64,000 nucleotides of DNA. It comes from Phycisphaerales bacterium (GTDB lineage Bacteria; Planctomycetota; Phycisphaerae; Phycisphaerales; SM1A02). Position 1 is the first letter of the stretch. Each line of letters begins with the position of its first letter. The stretch covers positions 1 to 64,000 of the forward strand of contig JAQWLT010000025.1 of NCBI GenBank assembly GCA_029247205.1, read 5' to 3'. A program made the position numbers and the translations under genes. Positions 49,276 through 59,090 of the stretch are shown here, piece after piece. Below the pieces are notes generated by a model that saw only the letters and a program-made list of their open reading frames with translations, was not told the origin of the DNA and did not search any database.

Positions 49276-49603
49276 TGCTCACGGCCTCTCAATCGACATA
49301 GACCCAAGCGATGAGCGGCTGCTCATTACTCCACGAGGAGAAGTCGATCTATCTAGTTCACCTTCGCTTCGGAGCGCCTTAAAATCGGCTCTACTTGAGG
49401 GCAACTGCGATGTACACATCAACCTTTCGAAAGTGCCGTATATGGATTCGTCTGGCGTCGCTACCTTGGTCGAGGCCTTGCAAATCTGCAAGCGACAGCA
49501 ACGTGATTTGATCCTTGTACAGCCATCGAGCCGCGTCGCATCAATCTTCAAGATCTCCAAACTCGACACCGTCTTTACTATCTGCGAAGAACCCTTGAAC
49601 TAA
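49268..49603 (+). CDS. STAS-domain anti-sigma factor antagonist (RsbV/MlaB-like)
   Basis: RGEVDLSSSPSLRSALKSAL..VHINLSKVPYMDSSGVATLVEAL. Confidence 0.9.
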   Translation: MPDAHGLSIDIDPSDERLLITPRGEVDLSSSPSLRSALKSALLEGNCDVHINLSKVPYMDSSGVATLVEALQICKRQQRDLILVQPSSRVASIFKISKLDTVFTICEEPLN

Positions 49604-50436
49604 TGGCCCGCGGCGAGCAACGCAACTCGGCAGTCATCGGAGGGCTCGGTCATCTTGGCCGGGCGTCCCTTGGCCTATTCACACTCATCGGCGGCACAAC
49701 CCGGCTGACCGGCTTAGTTGGCCGTTGGTATTGGCGATCATCCGCTGGATCGGGCATACGGCTTGGCTGGCCAGCCGTCGTCGCGCAGATCGTGAGAGTC
49801 GGCGTCCGTTCAACCGCAATCGTCCTGCTCGTAAGCTCCTGCATCGGCCTCATTTTGGCCATCTCGATGTACCCGCCACTTGCTGAACTCGGTCAAGCGA
49901 ACAAAATCGCCAATATTGTCGGCATCGCTGTCTTTCGAGAAATGGGACCAATCATCTCGGCGGTTGTGCTCACTGGCTACGCCGGAGCATCTATTGCCGC
50001 TGAGATCGGAACGATGGTGGTAGGCGAAGAAATTGAAGCGCTCGAAGCGCATGCGCTTGACCCTGTTCGCTTTCTCGTCCTGCCCCGCCTTACAGCGACA
50101 GCCATCAGTTTGGTCCTGCTCACCATTCTTGCCGATGTCGCTGCCGTTGCCTGCAGTTGCGCTGTCTCGGTCGGGTTCTTTGACATCAGCCTGAATGTCT
50201 ATATTGACAACACCCTGGCACAACTCAGCGCCACCGACTTCTTCACCGGCCTACTCAAGGCCGCCACCTTTGGCATCATGCTTGGCGCGATAGCGTGCTA
50301 CAACGGGCTCAAAGTCAGTGGTGGCGCCGCCGGCGTAGGTAAGGCGACGACCGATACCGTCGTGCAGACCATTGTCGCTGTCATTATCAGCGACTTGATC
50401 TACGGGGCGGTATTCCTCCAACTGGGCTGGACCTAA
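49603..50436 (+). CDS. MlaE-family ABC transporter permease
   Basis: FREMGPIISAVVLTGYAGASIAAEIGTMVVGEEIEALEAHALDPVRFLVLPRLTATAI is the MlaE signature. Confidence 0.94.
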   Translation: MARGEQRNSAVIGGLGHLGRASLGLFTLIGGTTRLTGLVGRWYWRSSAGSGIRLGWPAVVAQIVRVGVRSTAIVLLVSSCIGLILAISMYPPLAELGQANKIANIVGIAVFREMGPIISAVVLTGYAGASIAAEIGTMVVGEEIEALEAHALDPVRFLVLPRLTATAISLVLLTILADVAAVACSCAVSVGFFDISLNVYIDNTLAQLSATDFFTGLLKAATFGIMLGAIACYNGLKVSGGAAGVGKATTDTVVQTIVAVIISDLIYGAVFLQLGWT

Positions 50437-50449
50437 GCGATGAAGCAAC

Positions 50450-52222
50450 TTACTTCGGGGAAGTAAAGACAACACCCTTTGCGCGAAACCCATCGCTCGA
50501 AGATTTGACCCACCATCCGGCCGCCCCAAGTGATTCGGTGAGCTTGCTCAAACGCTTGAGTTCAGCGCTGCGATCTTCGTCAATAAGTTCGCCCTTGATC
50601 TCTTCCCATAGTTCCGGGTCATCCGACTTCATCTTGTCTTCCAACTGCTTGATGCGGAGCCGATCAATTTCGGCCATGGCCGTCATCGTCTCTGGCAAGT
50701 CCCAACCGCCCCAGGCAGCGAGCGGCTCATCCGGAAGCCAACCGAGCACACGTTGCAGCCATACGGGCTCGCCGCCATCTCGCGATGACAAGCCTCGCAA
50801 AACCGACTCAACCGCCGCATCACTACCAGCAAGAACGCTTCCGCCCGCCACCGATACACTTAAACTGCCACCACCAATTCCGGGAACTGGCATGATCTCA
50901 CTGAGATCAAGTGACCAGATTTGGTGCCCTTGAAACTCACGCGGCTCCATATTCGCCTTCGGCGCAGAAGCAGCAATGGAGTCAGCGAGCGACTGTGTGT
51001 CGGAACACTCAATGACCTGCACACTTTGCAAACTATCTACTGTGATCGGCCTTGATAACGTTTCAACCATCTGCATGCGCCGGCCAAGAGGGCCGAGCAT
51101 CGCCCGCATCTCTGGCTCCGCTTGATCGAGCATTTGCCCAACACCCATCAACATCGGGTTGGACGAAACAACGCTACGGAGCCAATCAGGAATATGCTTG
51201 AACGACATGTTCAACCGCGACATGGCCACGACATCTGGGCCAACCCAACTCGGCAAGGCTGCCCGCGGGGTGTTGACTGAGAGCAACTGCAAGAGCCCTC
51301 CCTGGCCCTCTGGCATCCACAAGCCTGCAGACCATTCCAGAAGCATGTCAGAGTGCTCCAAGTCCTCTGAAGCAGCCACAGGGCCGCCTGCGAGTGCCAC
51401 CGCACGAACTGGACCAATCGCTGCGTCATACGACGCCTGAACCATAGAACTAACACCCATTGAGTCAAACAGCGCTCCAGCCTCAAAGACCCGCTCAATA
51501 AACGCTGCCATCAGCATCGACTGTGGTCCGTCCAACATGGAATGGACGCCTGACCATGCGTCAGAATCTTCAAGTGTGTCATCCAACTCGGTTCCATCTA
51601 CTGCGTCCAGAAGCCGCTCCATCGCAAGCCGAGAATTGCCCATCAGAATGAGCTGTTTTTCTCGCACATGCCATAGCGTTGCTGGCATTCGGCCTCCATC
51701 ATCATCCGCACTGGACTCGCCAATGCGATCAGCCTCTCGACCAAGCACTGTCTCGGTGACGACATCTGGAGATTCTCGGATCTTTGTCCACGCGGAATCG
51801 AGCGTCGGAGCGAGCACCTCGAAGGACTCTCCCAAGTCGATCCAACCAGCGATGACGATTTGCCCCTTCTCCCTTTCTGATCGATCAACCCACGCAACAA
51901 CACCGAGTGAAAGAGACGACAACACATCAATAGGGTCGCGTTCGTCCATCAGTGCATTCCATGGGGAAGCCACGCCAGATGGCAAGCCTTCCACCATCTC
52001 ACGCAGGTACGCTGCTAGATCTTCACGCTCACTCTCAAGAAGCAATTCGTGCATCTGAAGCGTGTCGAGCATCTTGGCTACATCGGTCACTTGGAATACG
52101 CCGATGGCCGAGGCGGGCGCGACCTGCTCAACACGCAATGCTGTGGCTGCGGCAGTGCCACAAACCCAAGTGAGCAGTACTGCTGAAGCGACTGAAATCC
52201 AACGTGCAGAGATAAGCATCAT
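50450..52222 (-). CDS. Secreted hypothetical protein
   Basis: Signal peptide (WISVASAVLLTWVCGTAAATA), long coherent ORF, no recognised domain; ATGA overlap with the protease gene. Confidence 0.75.
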   Translation of the reverse strand: MMLISARWISVASAVLLTWVCGTAAATALRVEQVAPASAIGVFQVTDVAKMLDTLQMHELLLESEREDLAAYLREMVEGLPSGVASPWNALMDERDPIDVLSSLSLGVVAWVDRSEREKGQIVIAGWIDLGESFEVLAPTLDSAWTKIRESPDVVTETVLGREADRIGESSADDDGGRMPATLWHVREKQLILMGNSRLAMERLLDAVDGTELDDTLEDSDAWSGVHSMLDGPQSMLMAAFIERVFEAGALFDSMGVSSMVQASYDAAIGPVRAVALAGGPVAASEDLEHSDMLLEWSAGLWMPEGQGGLLQLLSVNTPRAALPSWVGPDVVAMSRLNMSFKHIPDWLRSVVSSNPMLMGVGQMLDQAEPEMRAMLGPLGRRMQMVETLSRPITVDSLQSVQVIECSDTQSLADSIAASAPKANMEPREFQGHQIWSLDLSEIMPVPGIGGGSLSVSVAGGSVLAGSDAAVESVLRGLSSRDGGEPVWLQRVLGWLPDEPLAAWGGWDLPETMTAMAEIDRLRIKQLEDKMKSDDPELWEEIKGELIDEDRSAELKRLSKLTESLGAAGWWVKSSSDGFRAKGVVFTSPK

Positions 52223-53214
52223 GGTGACTTCTCCAGTGCAGGTGCCGTACCTCTTTGCAATCGGGGCGGTGGCGAGTGATAGCGATGACCAGTATTTGGA
52301 TTCGAAGCGTCATAGGCGAAGGCTTCGCGATTTCTCAGAAAATCCTTGACATAGCGGGTTGGAATGGCGAAGCCAAGTGCTTCACCGCCAAGAATGCCCA
52401 TGTTGGTAATGCCGATCACTTCACCGCCCACATTAAAGAGTGGGCCACCAGAATTACCTGGGTTGATCGCAGCATCGGTCTGAATATAACTCAGGCCATC
52501 AAAGCTCCGCTGTGTTGTAGATACCACGCCCTGACTTGTGGTCTGCTCAAGGCCAAGTGGATTACCGATTGCAAAGACCGGCTGGCCGACTTTAATCGAC
52601 TCCCATGCCTCCAGTGGCACCCACGGATATGTCTGCCCTTCGTCCACAGGCAACTTCAATAGTGCTAAGTCGAGATGATTGTTTACGGCAACAATTTCGA
52701 TATCGACAATCGTTCGCCTCGCCAGGGTTCCATCTTCCTTTGGTGTCCAAATCACCAGCCGAAGATCTTTCTCACCTTGAATCACGTGAGCATTGGTCAC
52801 TACGTGCCCAAACTCATTCACAATCACACCCGAACCAGTGCCAGAGGGCGTCTTTACCAACACAACCGATGGCTTCACCCGCGCTGCCTGCTGCGGGATG
52901 CTCAGTTCAGGCGCCTGGGATACGGTGTGAAAGACTGAATCACCGCTCGTCAAAGGTGTCACTTCGGGGGCAGCAACGAGCCGGACATCAACAACATCAT
53001 TGTTATCGATCTTGATGATGGTCGGGCCCACATCAATCCAGAGACTCCGTTCATCCTGCTTGATGACACTGCCATGCAGTTCGCCGCCATCTTCGAGAAT
53101 CACGATATCTCCCTGTGCAGATACCACTGCAACCAGCGCACAGACCCATGAAAGTGACTGATACTTCATTGATGCAATCTCCTCGCCGCGGGGATTGCGT
53201 GCCCGCAGATTCAC
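52219..53214 (-). CDS. Trypsin-like/HtrA-type serine protease without a visible PDZ domain
   Basis: GTGSGVIVNEFGHVVTNAHVIQG, NHLDLALLKLP, INPGNSGGPLFNVGGEVIGITN; ends soon after the protease domain. Confidence 0.9.
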   Translation of the reverse strand: MNLRARNPRGEEIASMKYQSLSWVCALVAVVSAQGDIVILEDGGELHGSVIKQDERSLWIDVGPTIIKIDNNDVVDVRLVAAPEVTPLTSGDSVFHTVSQAPELSIPQQAARVKPSVVLVKTPSGTGSGVIVNEFGHVVTNAHVIQGEKDLRLVIWTPKEDGTLARRTIVDIEIVAVNNHLDLALLKLPVDEGQTYPWVPLEAWESIKVGQPVFAIGNPLGLEQTTSQGVVSTTQRSFDGLSYIQTDAAINPGNSGGPLFNVGGEVIGITNMGILGGEALGFAIPTRYVKDFLRNREAFAYDASNPNTGHRYHSPPPRLQRGTAPALEKSP

Positions 53215-53277
53215 CAGTGTAGGGCATGCCCACAGAGAGCACCACGGCTACCATGCTCACTCGCAGGAGACTGATAC

Positions 53278-55557
53278 ATGACGCCACTGATCATCATGCT
53301 TGTGCTGCTTGCCGCACCAGCCGCCGACGATTCCACCACACTCGCTGACTACTTTGGCTTCGATGAGCTCGAAGTATTGCCCATTGGCAAATCGCCAGGG
53401 CCGATGGTCGTCACTGATATGAATGGTGACGGCCTCCAGGACATCATCGTCGCCAACAACCACCGCAGCCGCATTGAAATTCTGCAGCAGCGATTGGGCA
53501 CCACGCCAGATGAGCCCATTCAGTCACCACGCGACATCAATGAGTTTCCTGATCATTGGCGGTTTAAACGCATCCTCGTCCCTGTATCCGATGTGGTCGC
53601 CGCCATCGCTGCCCACGATCTTGACGGGGATGGCAATAAGGATCTCATCACCGCTGGCCCACCCGGACGCATCGTATTTCTCCGCCAAACACAACCAGGT
53701 AAGTTTGCAGTCGAAATGCGACGTGACATCCGCAAGCTTGCTGCCTCCTCCGCCGCATTTACGCTGACTGATATTTCAGGCAACGGCCAACCCGAACTGG
53801 TGTCGGTCATCGGCGGCGAACCGGCCATCTGGCCAATCGACAAGTTCACCCTCGGCCCCGTTCAAAAGTATCCAGCAGGAGCCTCAATCGTCGGCGTAGT
53901 TGTTTCTGACTACGACGGCGACGGCATGCAAGACCTCGCTGGAATCAGCCCAGATGATGCTGCTCCAGTGAGAATTTGGTTTGGCCGAAAGGGCGAATCA
54001 GGCGTTGCGCCAGGCCCGCAGACAATCTTTGAAATGCCGCCAATCATCGAGTTTCAAGCCGTTGGCCGCCAAGGAAGTACTGCCAGCAGAATGGCCGTGA
54101 TCGAACGCAACGCTCGGCGAATTGTCCTCTACGACCTTGAACTTGAGGCAGTAGATGGAAAAGGAGACCGGGACGCCTCATTCACCGTCCACGGCTTCCC
54201 AGATCCCGGACAGAGAAATCGCGCTTGGGCAGTGGTCGATGTCAATGGAGATGGGCGAAGCGATGTCATCGCCGCCGACACACGATCCAATGCGCTCGCC
54301 GTATTCCTTCAATCTCCTGATGGTGATCTTGTCGCGTCCGAGTCGTCCCCGAGTTTGTCGGACATTGATTCGATCGCAGCTGTGCCAGCGTCTGACGGAC
54401 ACCCGGCAGAGTTACTCGTGCTTTCTTCGGAGGAAGGCATCGTGGGTCGCACCCCACTTGGCCCAGGCGAACTCCCGTTCCCAACGCCGGTCCCTGTGAC
54501 TGCTGGCTTCGAGCCCGTCGCAATGAATGTGGTCACTCTTGGGGAGCGTCCTCATGCGGCCGTCATCGCCAATAACAAACGCGACTACACCCTCGATTTA
54601 CTCGATCTACACTCAGGGGAATCTGAGTCGATTGAACTTGGTTCACTCAGTCGAAAGCCCGACCATGTGCAGTCGGTGGACGTCGACCAAGACGGCCGAG
54701 AGGACATCCTCATTCTCACACCAGAGCGACCGATGATTCTGTTGCTCGCAGATGAAAACGGTGGCTTCGAGAAGCTTGAGAAACGAGAAATGGGCCAATA
54801 TGGATTGGTCGATGGTGCACAATCGGACACAACTGCCACCCTCGATGTCAATAGCGATGGCACTCAGGAGTTGCTTGTCGCAAGTGGCAACTTCGTTCGC
54901 GCCCTTCGCTTTGAGCGTGGCGATGGCGGCGGGTGGCGTGTTGTTCGACAATTCAATGCCGACGACCCAGACAGCAGCTTGGTTTCGGTCGCAACACTCA
55001 ATGATAAACTCGTTGCGGCCGACGCAGACAACGATCGCATTCTTATCTTCGAACCATCGAAAGACGGCGAGCGATGGACACAATCAGAGTCGCTACGAAC
55101 ACGAGGGTTCACGCCGGGGCCACTAGCAACCGGTAATTTCTCGAGCAATATTCCCGGAATCGTCACGGTTGGCGAGGATGGGTTTGCAATCGTTCCACTT
55201 GGCGGACAACGACGTACGCTTCAGGAAGCGTCATCCTGGAAGAGCACACTCGACGGCCATGTGCCCCACCGGCTCGCGGTTGGCGATGTCAATGCAGATG
55301 GCTATGGCGACATGGTCGCCCTCGATGCAGGCGAGCAGATGATCGAGATCTTTACATTTGACCAAGGCGGCGAGATGTTGCACGCTACTGGCTTTCAGAT
55401 CTTCGAAACACAACTATTCCATAGTGGCGACACGCGTGAGTATCAGCCACGACAAGTAGTCATTGCTGACATCACGGGAGATGGCGCCCATGATGTGGTC
55501 ATGCTCTGCCACGACCGCGTGCTGCTCTATCCGCAGCCCGCGGCAAGCGGCGAGTAG
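53278..55557 (+). CDS. Secreted FG-GAP/VCBS repeat protein
   Basis: Signal peptide; repeats VTDMNGDGLQDIIVANN, HDLDGDGNKDLITAG, DVNGDGRSDVIAAD, DVNADGYGDMVALD. Confidence 0.88.
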   Translation: MTPLIIMLVLLAAPAADDSTTLADYFGFDELEVLPIGKSPGPMVVTDMNGDGLQDIIVANNHRSRIEILQQRLGTTPDEPIQSPRDINEFPDHWRFKRILVPVSDVVAAIAAHDLDGDGNKDLITAGPPGRIVFLRQTQPGKFAVEMRRDIRKLAASSAAFTLTDISGNGQPELVSVIGGEPAIWPIDKFTLGPVQKYPAGASIVGVVVSDYDGDGMQDLAGISPDDAAPVRIWFGRKGESGVAPGPQTIFEMPPIIEFQAVGRQGSTASRMAVIERNARRIVLYDLELEAVDGKGDRDASFTVHGFPDPGQRNRAWAVVDVNGDGRSDVIAADTRSNALAVFLQSPDGDLVASESSPSLSDIDSIAAVPASDGHPAELLVLSSEEGIVGRTPLGPGELPFPTPVPVTAGFEPVAMNVVTLGERPHAAVIANNKRDYTLDLLDLHSGESESIELGSLSRKPDHVQSVDVDQDGREDILILTPERPMILLLADENGGFEKLEKREMGQYGLVDGAQSDTTATLDVNSDGTQELLVASGNFVRALRFERGDGGGWRVVRQFNADDPDSSLVSVATLNDKLVAADADNDRILIFEPSKDGERWTQSESLRTRGFTPGPLATGNFSSNIPGIVTVGEDGFAIVPLGGQRRTLQEASSWKSTLDGHVPHRLAVGDVNADGYGDMVALDAGEQMIEIFTFDQGGEMLHATGFQIFETQLFHSGDTREYQPRQVVIADITGDGAHDVVMLCHDRVLLYPQPAASGE

Positions 55558-55562
55558 CGAAT

Positions 55563-56705
55563 TCAGCGATCGGCAATCGCCGTGTAGTCGGCAGCATGTG
55601 GACCTGTGTATTGGCAACGTGGGCGAATGAGCCGATTGTCCTCAAGACGCTCAATTGCGTGAGCAGCCCAACCTGCATTACGACTCATCGCAAAGATTGG
55701 CGTAAAGAGATCGATCGCCAAACCAAGTGAGAAGTAGGTGCTTGCCGAGTAGAAGTCGACATTGGGATGAATTCCCTTGGCGCCGACTTGTGACTCCATA
55801 ATCTCTTCGATCTTTCGACTCATCTGAAAGAGTTCGATATTGCCAGTTTCAGCAGCAATCGACTCCGCAAAGGTTTTGAGATAGGTCGCCCGAGGATCGA
55901 TGGCTTTGTACACGCGATGACCGAAACCAGGAACCTTTTCTTTGCGAGCAAGTCGACCGAGCACAAACTCCTCGATGGCACCGATGTCGCCGATTTCCTG
56001 AAGCATATTCATCACGCGCTCATTCGCACCACCGTGCAGTGGCCCGCGGAGCGTGCCAATGGCGGCGGTGATGGCTGAGTACATATCGCTTTCGGTCCCA
56101 ACCACGACCATGGTTGCGAATGTCGAAGCATTGATGCCGTGGTCAGCATGAAGCACCAGACAAACGTCCAGCGCTTTCGCGCTGGCCTCACCTGGCTTTG
56201 TCCCATTGAGCATTCTCAGAAAGCTCGTGGCCACATTGTCATTTGCATCGGGACGCACGAATGACTCGCCTCGACGAAGGCGATCGAAGTTTGCAATGAT
56301 CGCCGGGGTCGCAGCAAGAATGCGAATCGCCTTCTCCTCTTCGGCCACAAGGCTCTGATCGTCACAGTCGGGGTCCTCGAGCGCCAGCATCGCCACCATC
56401 GTCTGAAGCACATGCATCGGCGCCGCCGAAAGTGGAATCGCCTTGAGAGCTGCCCACATGTACTCAGAAAGGTCGTACTGGCTTCGAATACGTGCTGTAA
56501 AGGCTTCGAGTTCCGCGGGCGTGGGCAATCGATCATTCAACAGGAGGTAACAGGTCTCTTCGAATGTCGAGTTTCGAGCGAGCGAGTCGATATCGATGCC
56601 CACATACTCAAGCACACCCTTCTGGCCGTCAATGAAGGACTTGGTCGACTCACCGATGATCGTGTGGTCAAGACCCTTGTCCATAGTCATAGTCGCTTCG
56701 GACAT
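55563..56705 (-). CDS. gltA: Citrate synthase
   Basis: VLHADHGINASTFATMVVVGTESDMYSAITAAIGTLRGPLHGGANERVM and VPGFGHRVYKAIDPRA. Confidence 0.94.
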   Translation of the reverse strand: MSEATMTMDKGLDHTIIGESTKSFIDGQKGVLEYVGIDIDSLARNSTFEETCYLLLNDRLPTPAELEAFTARIRSQYDLSEYMWAALKAIPLSAAPMHVLQTMVAMLALEDPDCDDQSLVAEEEKAIRILAATPAIIANFDRLRRGESFVRPDANDNVATSFLRMLNGTKPGEASAKALDVCLVLHADHGINASTFATMVVVGTESDMYSAITAAIGTLRGPLHGGANERVMNMLQEIGDIGAIEEFVLGRLARKEKVPGFGHRVYKAIDPRATYLKTFAESIAAETGNIELFQMSRKIEEIMESQVGAKGIHPNVDFYSASTYFSLGLAIDLFTPIFAMSRNAGWAAHAIERLEDNRLIRPRCQYTGPHAADYTAIADR

Positions 56706-56833
56706 TCGATTCGCTCCAGAGAGGTGGTTTGTGGCTCCACGGCCGGACATCGACAGCGGGCCCAAGATTGTACCTCCTCCCGACCTTCACGTGGTTCGAT
56801 GCTCAATCGCCATGATGTCTACCATGGCCCACT

Positions 56834-57988
56834 ATGTTCATACTGCTGGGGACCGACCTGCGGCCCGATCGCCGACCTGTTGTGACTGAGACACTCATCA
56901 TCCTCATGATGGCGGCCTATCTCGCCGTACTGATGATTGGGTTGCGGAATCCAGACCTCGCCACCACAACGGTCAATAGCATGATGCTCTCATCCACAGA
57001 CTTTCACTGGTGGCAGTTGATCACCTACCAATTCGCGCATGACAGTCCGCTGCTCAGTGGCGACGGGCACCCACTGGTGCGGCTCTTACACCTCGGGCTC
57101 AATCTGATGTATTTGTGGGTGTTTGGCGCTGCCATCGAAGGCAGAATGGGCCGACTCAGTTTTGCATTATTCGCAATCATCGGCGGCATGGTTGCCGGCG
57201 GCGCCCACATGATGGCCTCGCCATCCCCCGTCCTTGGCGCCAGCGGAATGGTGGGTGCACTGGCCGGCGCGTTCCTCGTTCTGAGCCCCCGCTGCCGTGT
57301 TCGTGTGCTGGTTGTATTCATTCTCATTCGCATCTGGATGATTCCGGCGCTTTGGATTATTGCATTCTTTGTCATCATGGACCTCGCTGGCTGGGCCGGC
57401 CTTCGAGGTGAGCAAGTCTCGTATGCCGCCCACCTCGGCGGCTATGCATGGGGAATCGGAATCGCGTTGCTACTGATGACAACACCCCTCATCAGCCGAA
57501 CCGATGCCGACTTCTTCTCACTCTTCAAACAATGGCGGAGACGGCAAGAATTTCGCCGCGTCGTTCAAACGACACCCGACCAACGCATTCAGGCTGCACG
57601 AATAAGCAAGCCATCACCTCCCTTCCTCGCTGAAGTACGATCTCACATGCAGTCAAACGACATGGACGCTGCCGCAACACTGTGGATGCAGTCGGCTGGC
57701 AAACATCCAGAAGCGACGCTCGCGGCCACACCCCAACTCACACTTGCCAATCATCTTCAAGCTTCTGGCGAACAAGCCGCTGCGGCCGAAGCATATGAAC
57801 GATATTTGGTTCGCCATGGCCACTCACATAAGGCCAATGAGGTACGCCTACTTCTGGCACTCTTATTCGTTCGCTCACTTGAAAAACGCACAGCAGCTGT
57901 TCCGCTACTGAACCATGTCTTGGCAGGCAATATGGACCAACACCGCCGCACGCTCGCCGAGTCGCTCTTGCAGGAGGCTACGGCATGA
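56834..57988 (+). CDS. Rhomboid family intramembrane serine protease with C-terminal helical/TPR-like extension
   Basis: Catalytic GASGMVGALAGA Ser and AHLGGYAWGIGIALL His; multiple TMs. Confidence 0.9.
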   Translation: MFILLGTDLRPDRRPVVTETLIILMMAAYLAVLMIGLRNPDLATTTVNSMMLSSTDFHWWQLITYQFAHDSPLLSGDGHPLVRLLHLGLNLMYLWVFGAAIEGRMGRLSFALFAIIGGMVAGGAHMMASPSPVLGASGMVGALAGAFLVLSPRCRVRVLVVFILIRIWMIPALWIIAFFVIMDLAGWAGLRGEQVSYAAHLGGYAWGIGIALLLMTTPLISRTDADFFSLFKQWRRRQEFRRVVQTTPDQRIQAARISKPSPPFLAEVRSHMQSNDMDAAATLWMQSAGKHPEATLAATPQLTLANHLQASGEQAAAAEAYERYLVRHGHSHKANEVRLLLALLFVRSLEKRTAAVPLLNHVLAGNMDQHRRTLAESLLQEATA

Positions 57989-58632
57989 GTGCCCTCCACA
58001 ACAGATGGCCCAGCACCGAGACCGGCCCAACCCGCATCAAGATCTGCGGCATCACCACTTTCGAGCAGATCGACGAGGCCGCCGCTGCAGGAGCCGACGC
58101 GATCGGACTCGTGCAAGTAGCAGGATCGCCCAGGGAAGTCTCGCCAACGCTTGCGGCAGAACTGTGCGCAGCAACACCCACTGAAGTGACGCCGATCACG
58201 TTGCTCGTCAATGCTGCCGAGCCAGCCGTGCAAGATCGACCCTGCGACTGGGTGCAACTGCACGGCGATGAAGATGGGGCTGCCACGAAACAAGCCGCTA
58301 GGCGTGGACCGGTCATCCGCGCGATCTCGTTTGAGAACCGTGATGCAATCTTAAAATGGGACCGCTGCGAAGCCGTCACGCGGCTCTTGATCGACAGCCA
58401 CCACGGCGGAAGTGGCGTCGCCTTCGACCATGCAGCCTTTGCTGAATTTGCCGACTCTCTCCGTACGCCATGGATCCTCGCTGGGGGACTGACTCCCGAG
58501 ACGGTGGCAGATGCAATTACATGCTTACACCCTTGGGGGGTCGATGTCAGCAGCGGCGTCGAATCGAGTCGCGGCGTGAAAGACCTTGCGAAGATTGCTG
58601 CGTTCTGCGAAGCCGTCCGAACAGCCTATTAA
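57985..58632 (+). CDS. trpF: Phosphoribosylanthranilate isomerase
   Basis: IKICGITTFEQIDEAAAAGADAIGLV, VQLHGDE, ILAGGLTPETVADAI, GVDVSSGVESSRGVKD. Confidence 0.95.
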   Translation: MSALHNRWPSTETGPTRIKICGITTFEQIDEAAAAGADAIGLVQVAGSPREVSPTLAAELCAATPTEVTPITLLVNAAEPAVQDRPCDWVQLHGDEDGAATKQAARRGPVIRAISFENRDAILKWDRCEAVTRLLIDSHHGGSGVAFDHAAFAEFADSLRTPWILAGGLTPETVADAITCLHPWGVDVSSGVESSRGVKDLAKIAAFCEAVRTAY

Positions 58633-59090
58633 GCCAAGGGCGGCTTCTCTTTCAGCACCAAACGGGTGCCGTCAATGCGAAGATCATCGTCGATGGCCTT
58701 GGTCATATCCCAGAGCGTCAAGGCCGCCACGGTCGCCGCAGTGAGTGCTTCCATTTCAACTCCGGTTTTGGCCGTCACTGCAGCTGACGCCTCGATACGA
58801 ATTGCCCCATCCTCACTTCGTTCAAATGAAACCTCAACATGATCAAGCGGCAACGTATGACAGAGCGGGATCAAAACATCGACTCGCTTGGCAGCTTGAA
58901 TACCAGCAAGCCTTGCGACCGCCAATGCCTCGCCTTTGGGCAAGTCGCCACACATGATGCGGTCGAGCGTGTCCTGCTTGGCACGCAAGAGTGCTTCCGC
59001 AACAGCACGGCGACGCACAACTGGCTTGCCAGAGACATCCACCATTTGTGCGCGGCCTTGTTCATCCAAATGCGTTAGTCGTTCACTCAT
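58629..59090 (-). CDS. moaC: Cyclic pyranopterin monophosphate synthase
   Basis: MVDVSGKPVVRRRAVAEALL, KGEALAVARLAGIQAAKRVDVLIPLCHTLPLDHVEV, KTGVEMEALTAATVAALTLWDMTKAID. Confidence 0.96.
   Translation of the reverse strand: MSERLTHLDEQGRAQMVDVSGKPVVRRRAVAEALLRAKQDTLDRIMCGDLPKGEALAVARLAGIQAAKRVDVLIPLCHTLPLDHVEVSFERSEDGAIRIEASAAVTAKTGVEMEALTAATVAALTLWDMTKAIDDDLRIDGTRLVLKEKPPLA

Noticed and set aside
53278-55557. Tandem-repeat-like GATGGCGAC motifs, also in the CRTAC1 genes
   Set aside because: These encode FG-GAP DxDxDG Ca-binding loops, not DNA repeats or CRISPR.
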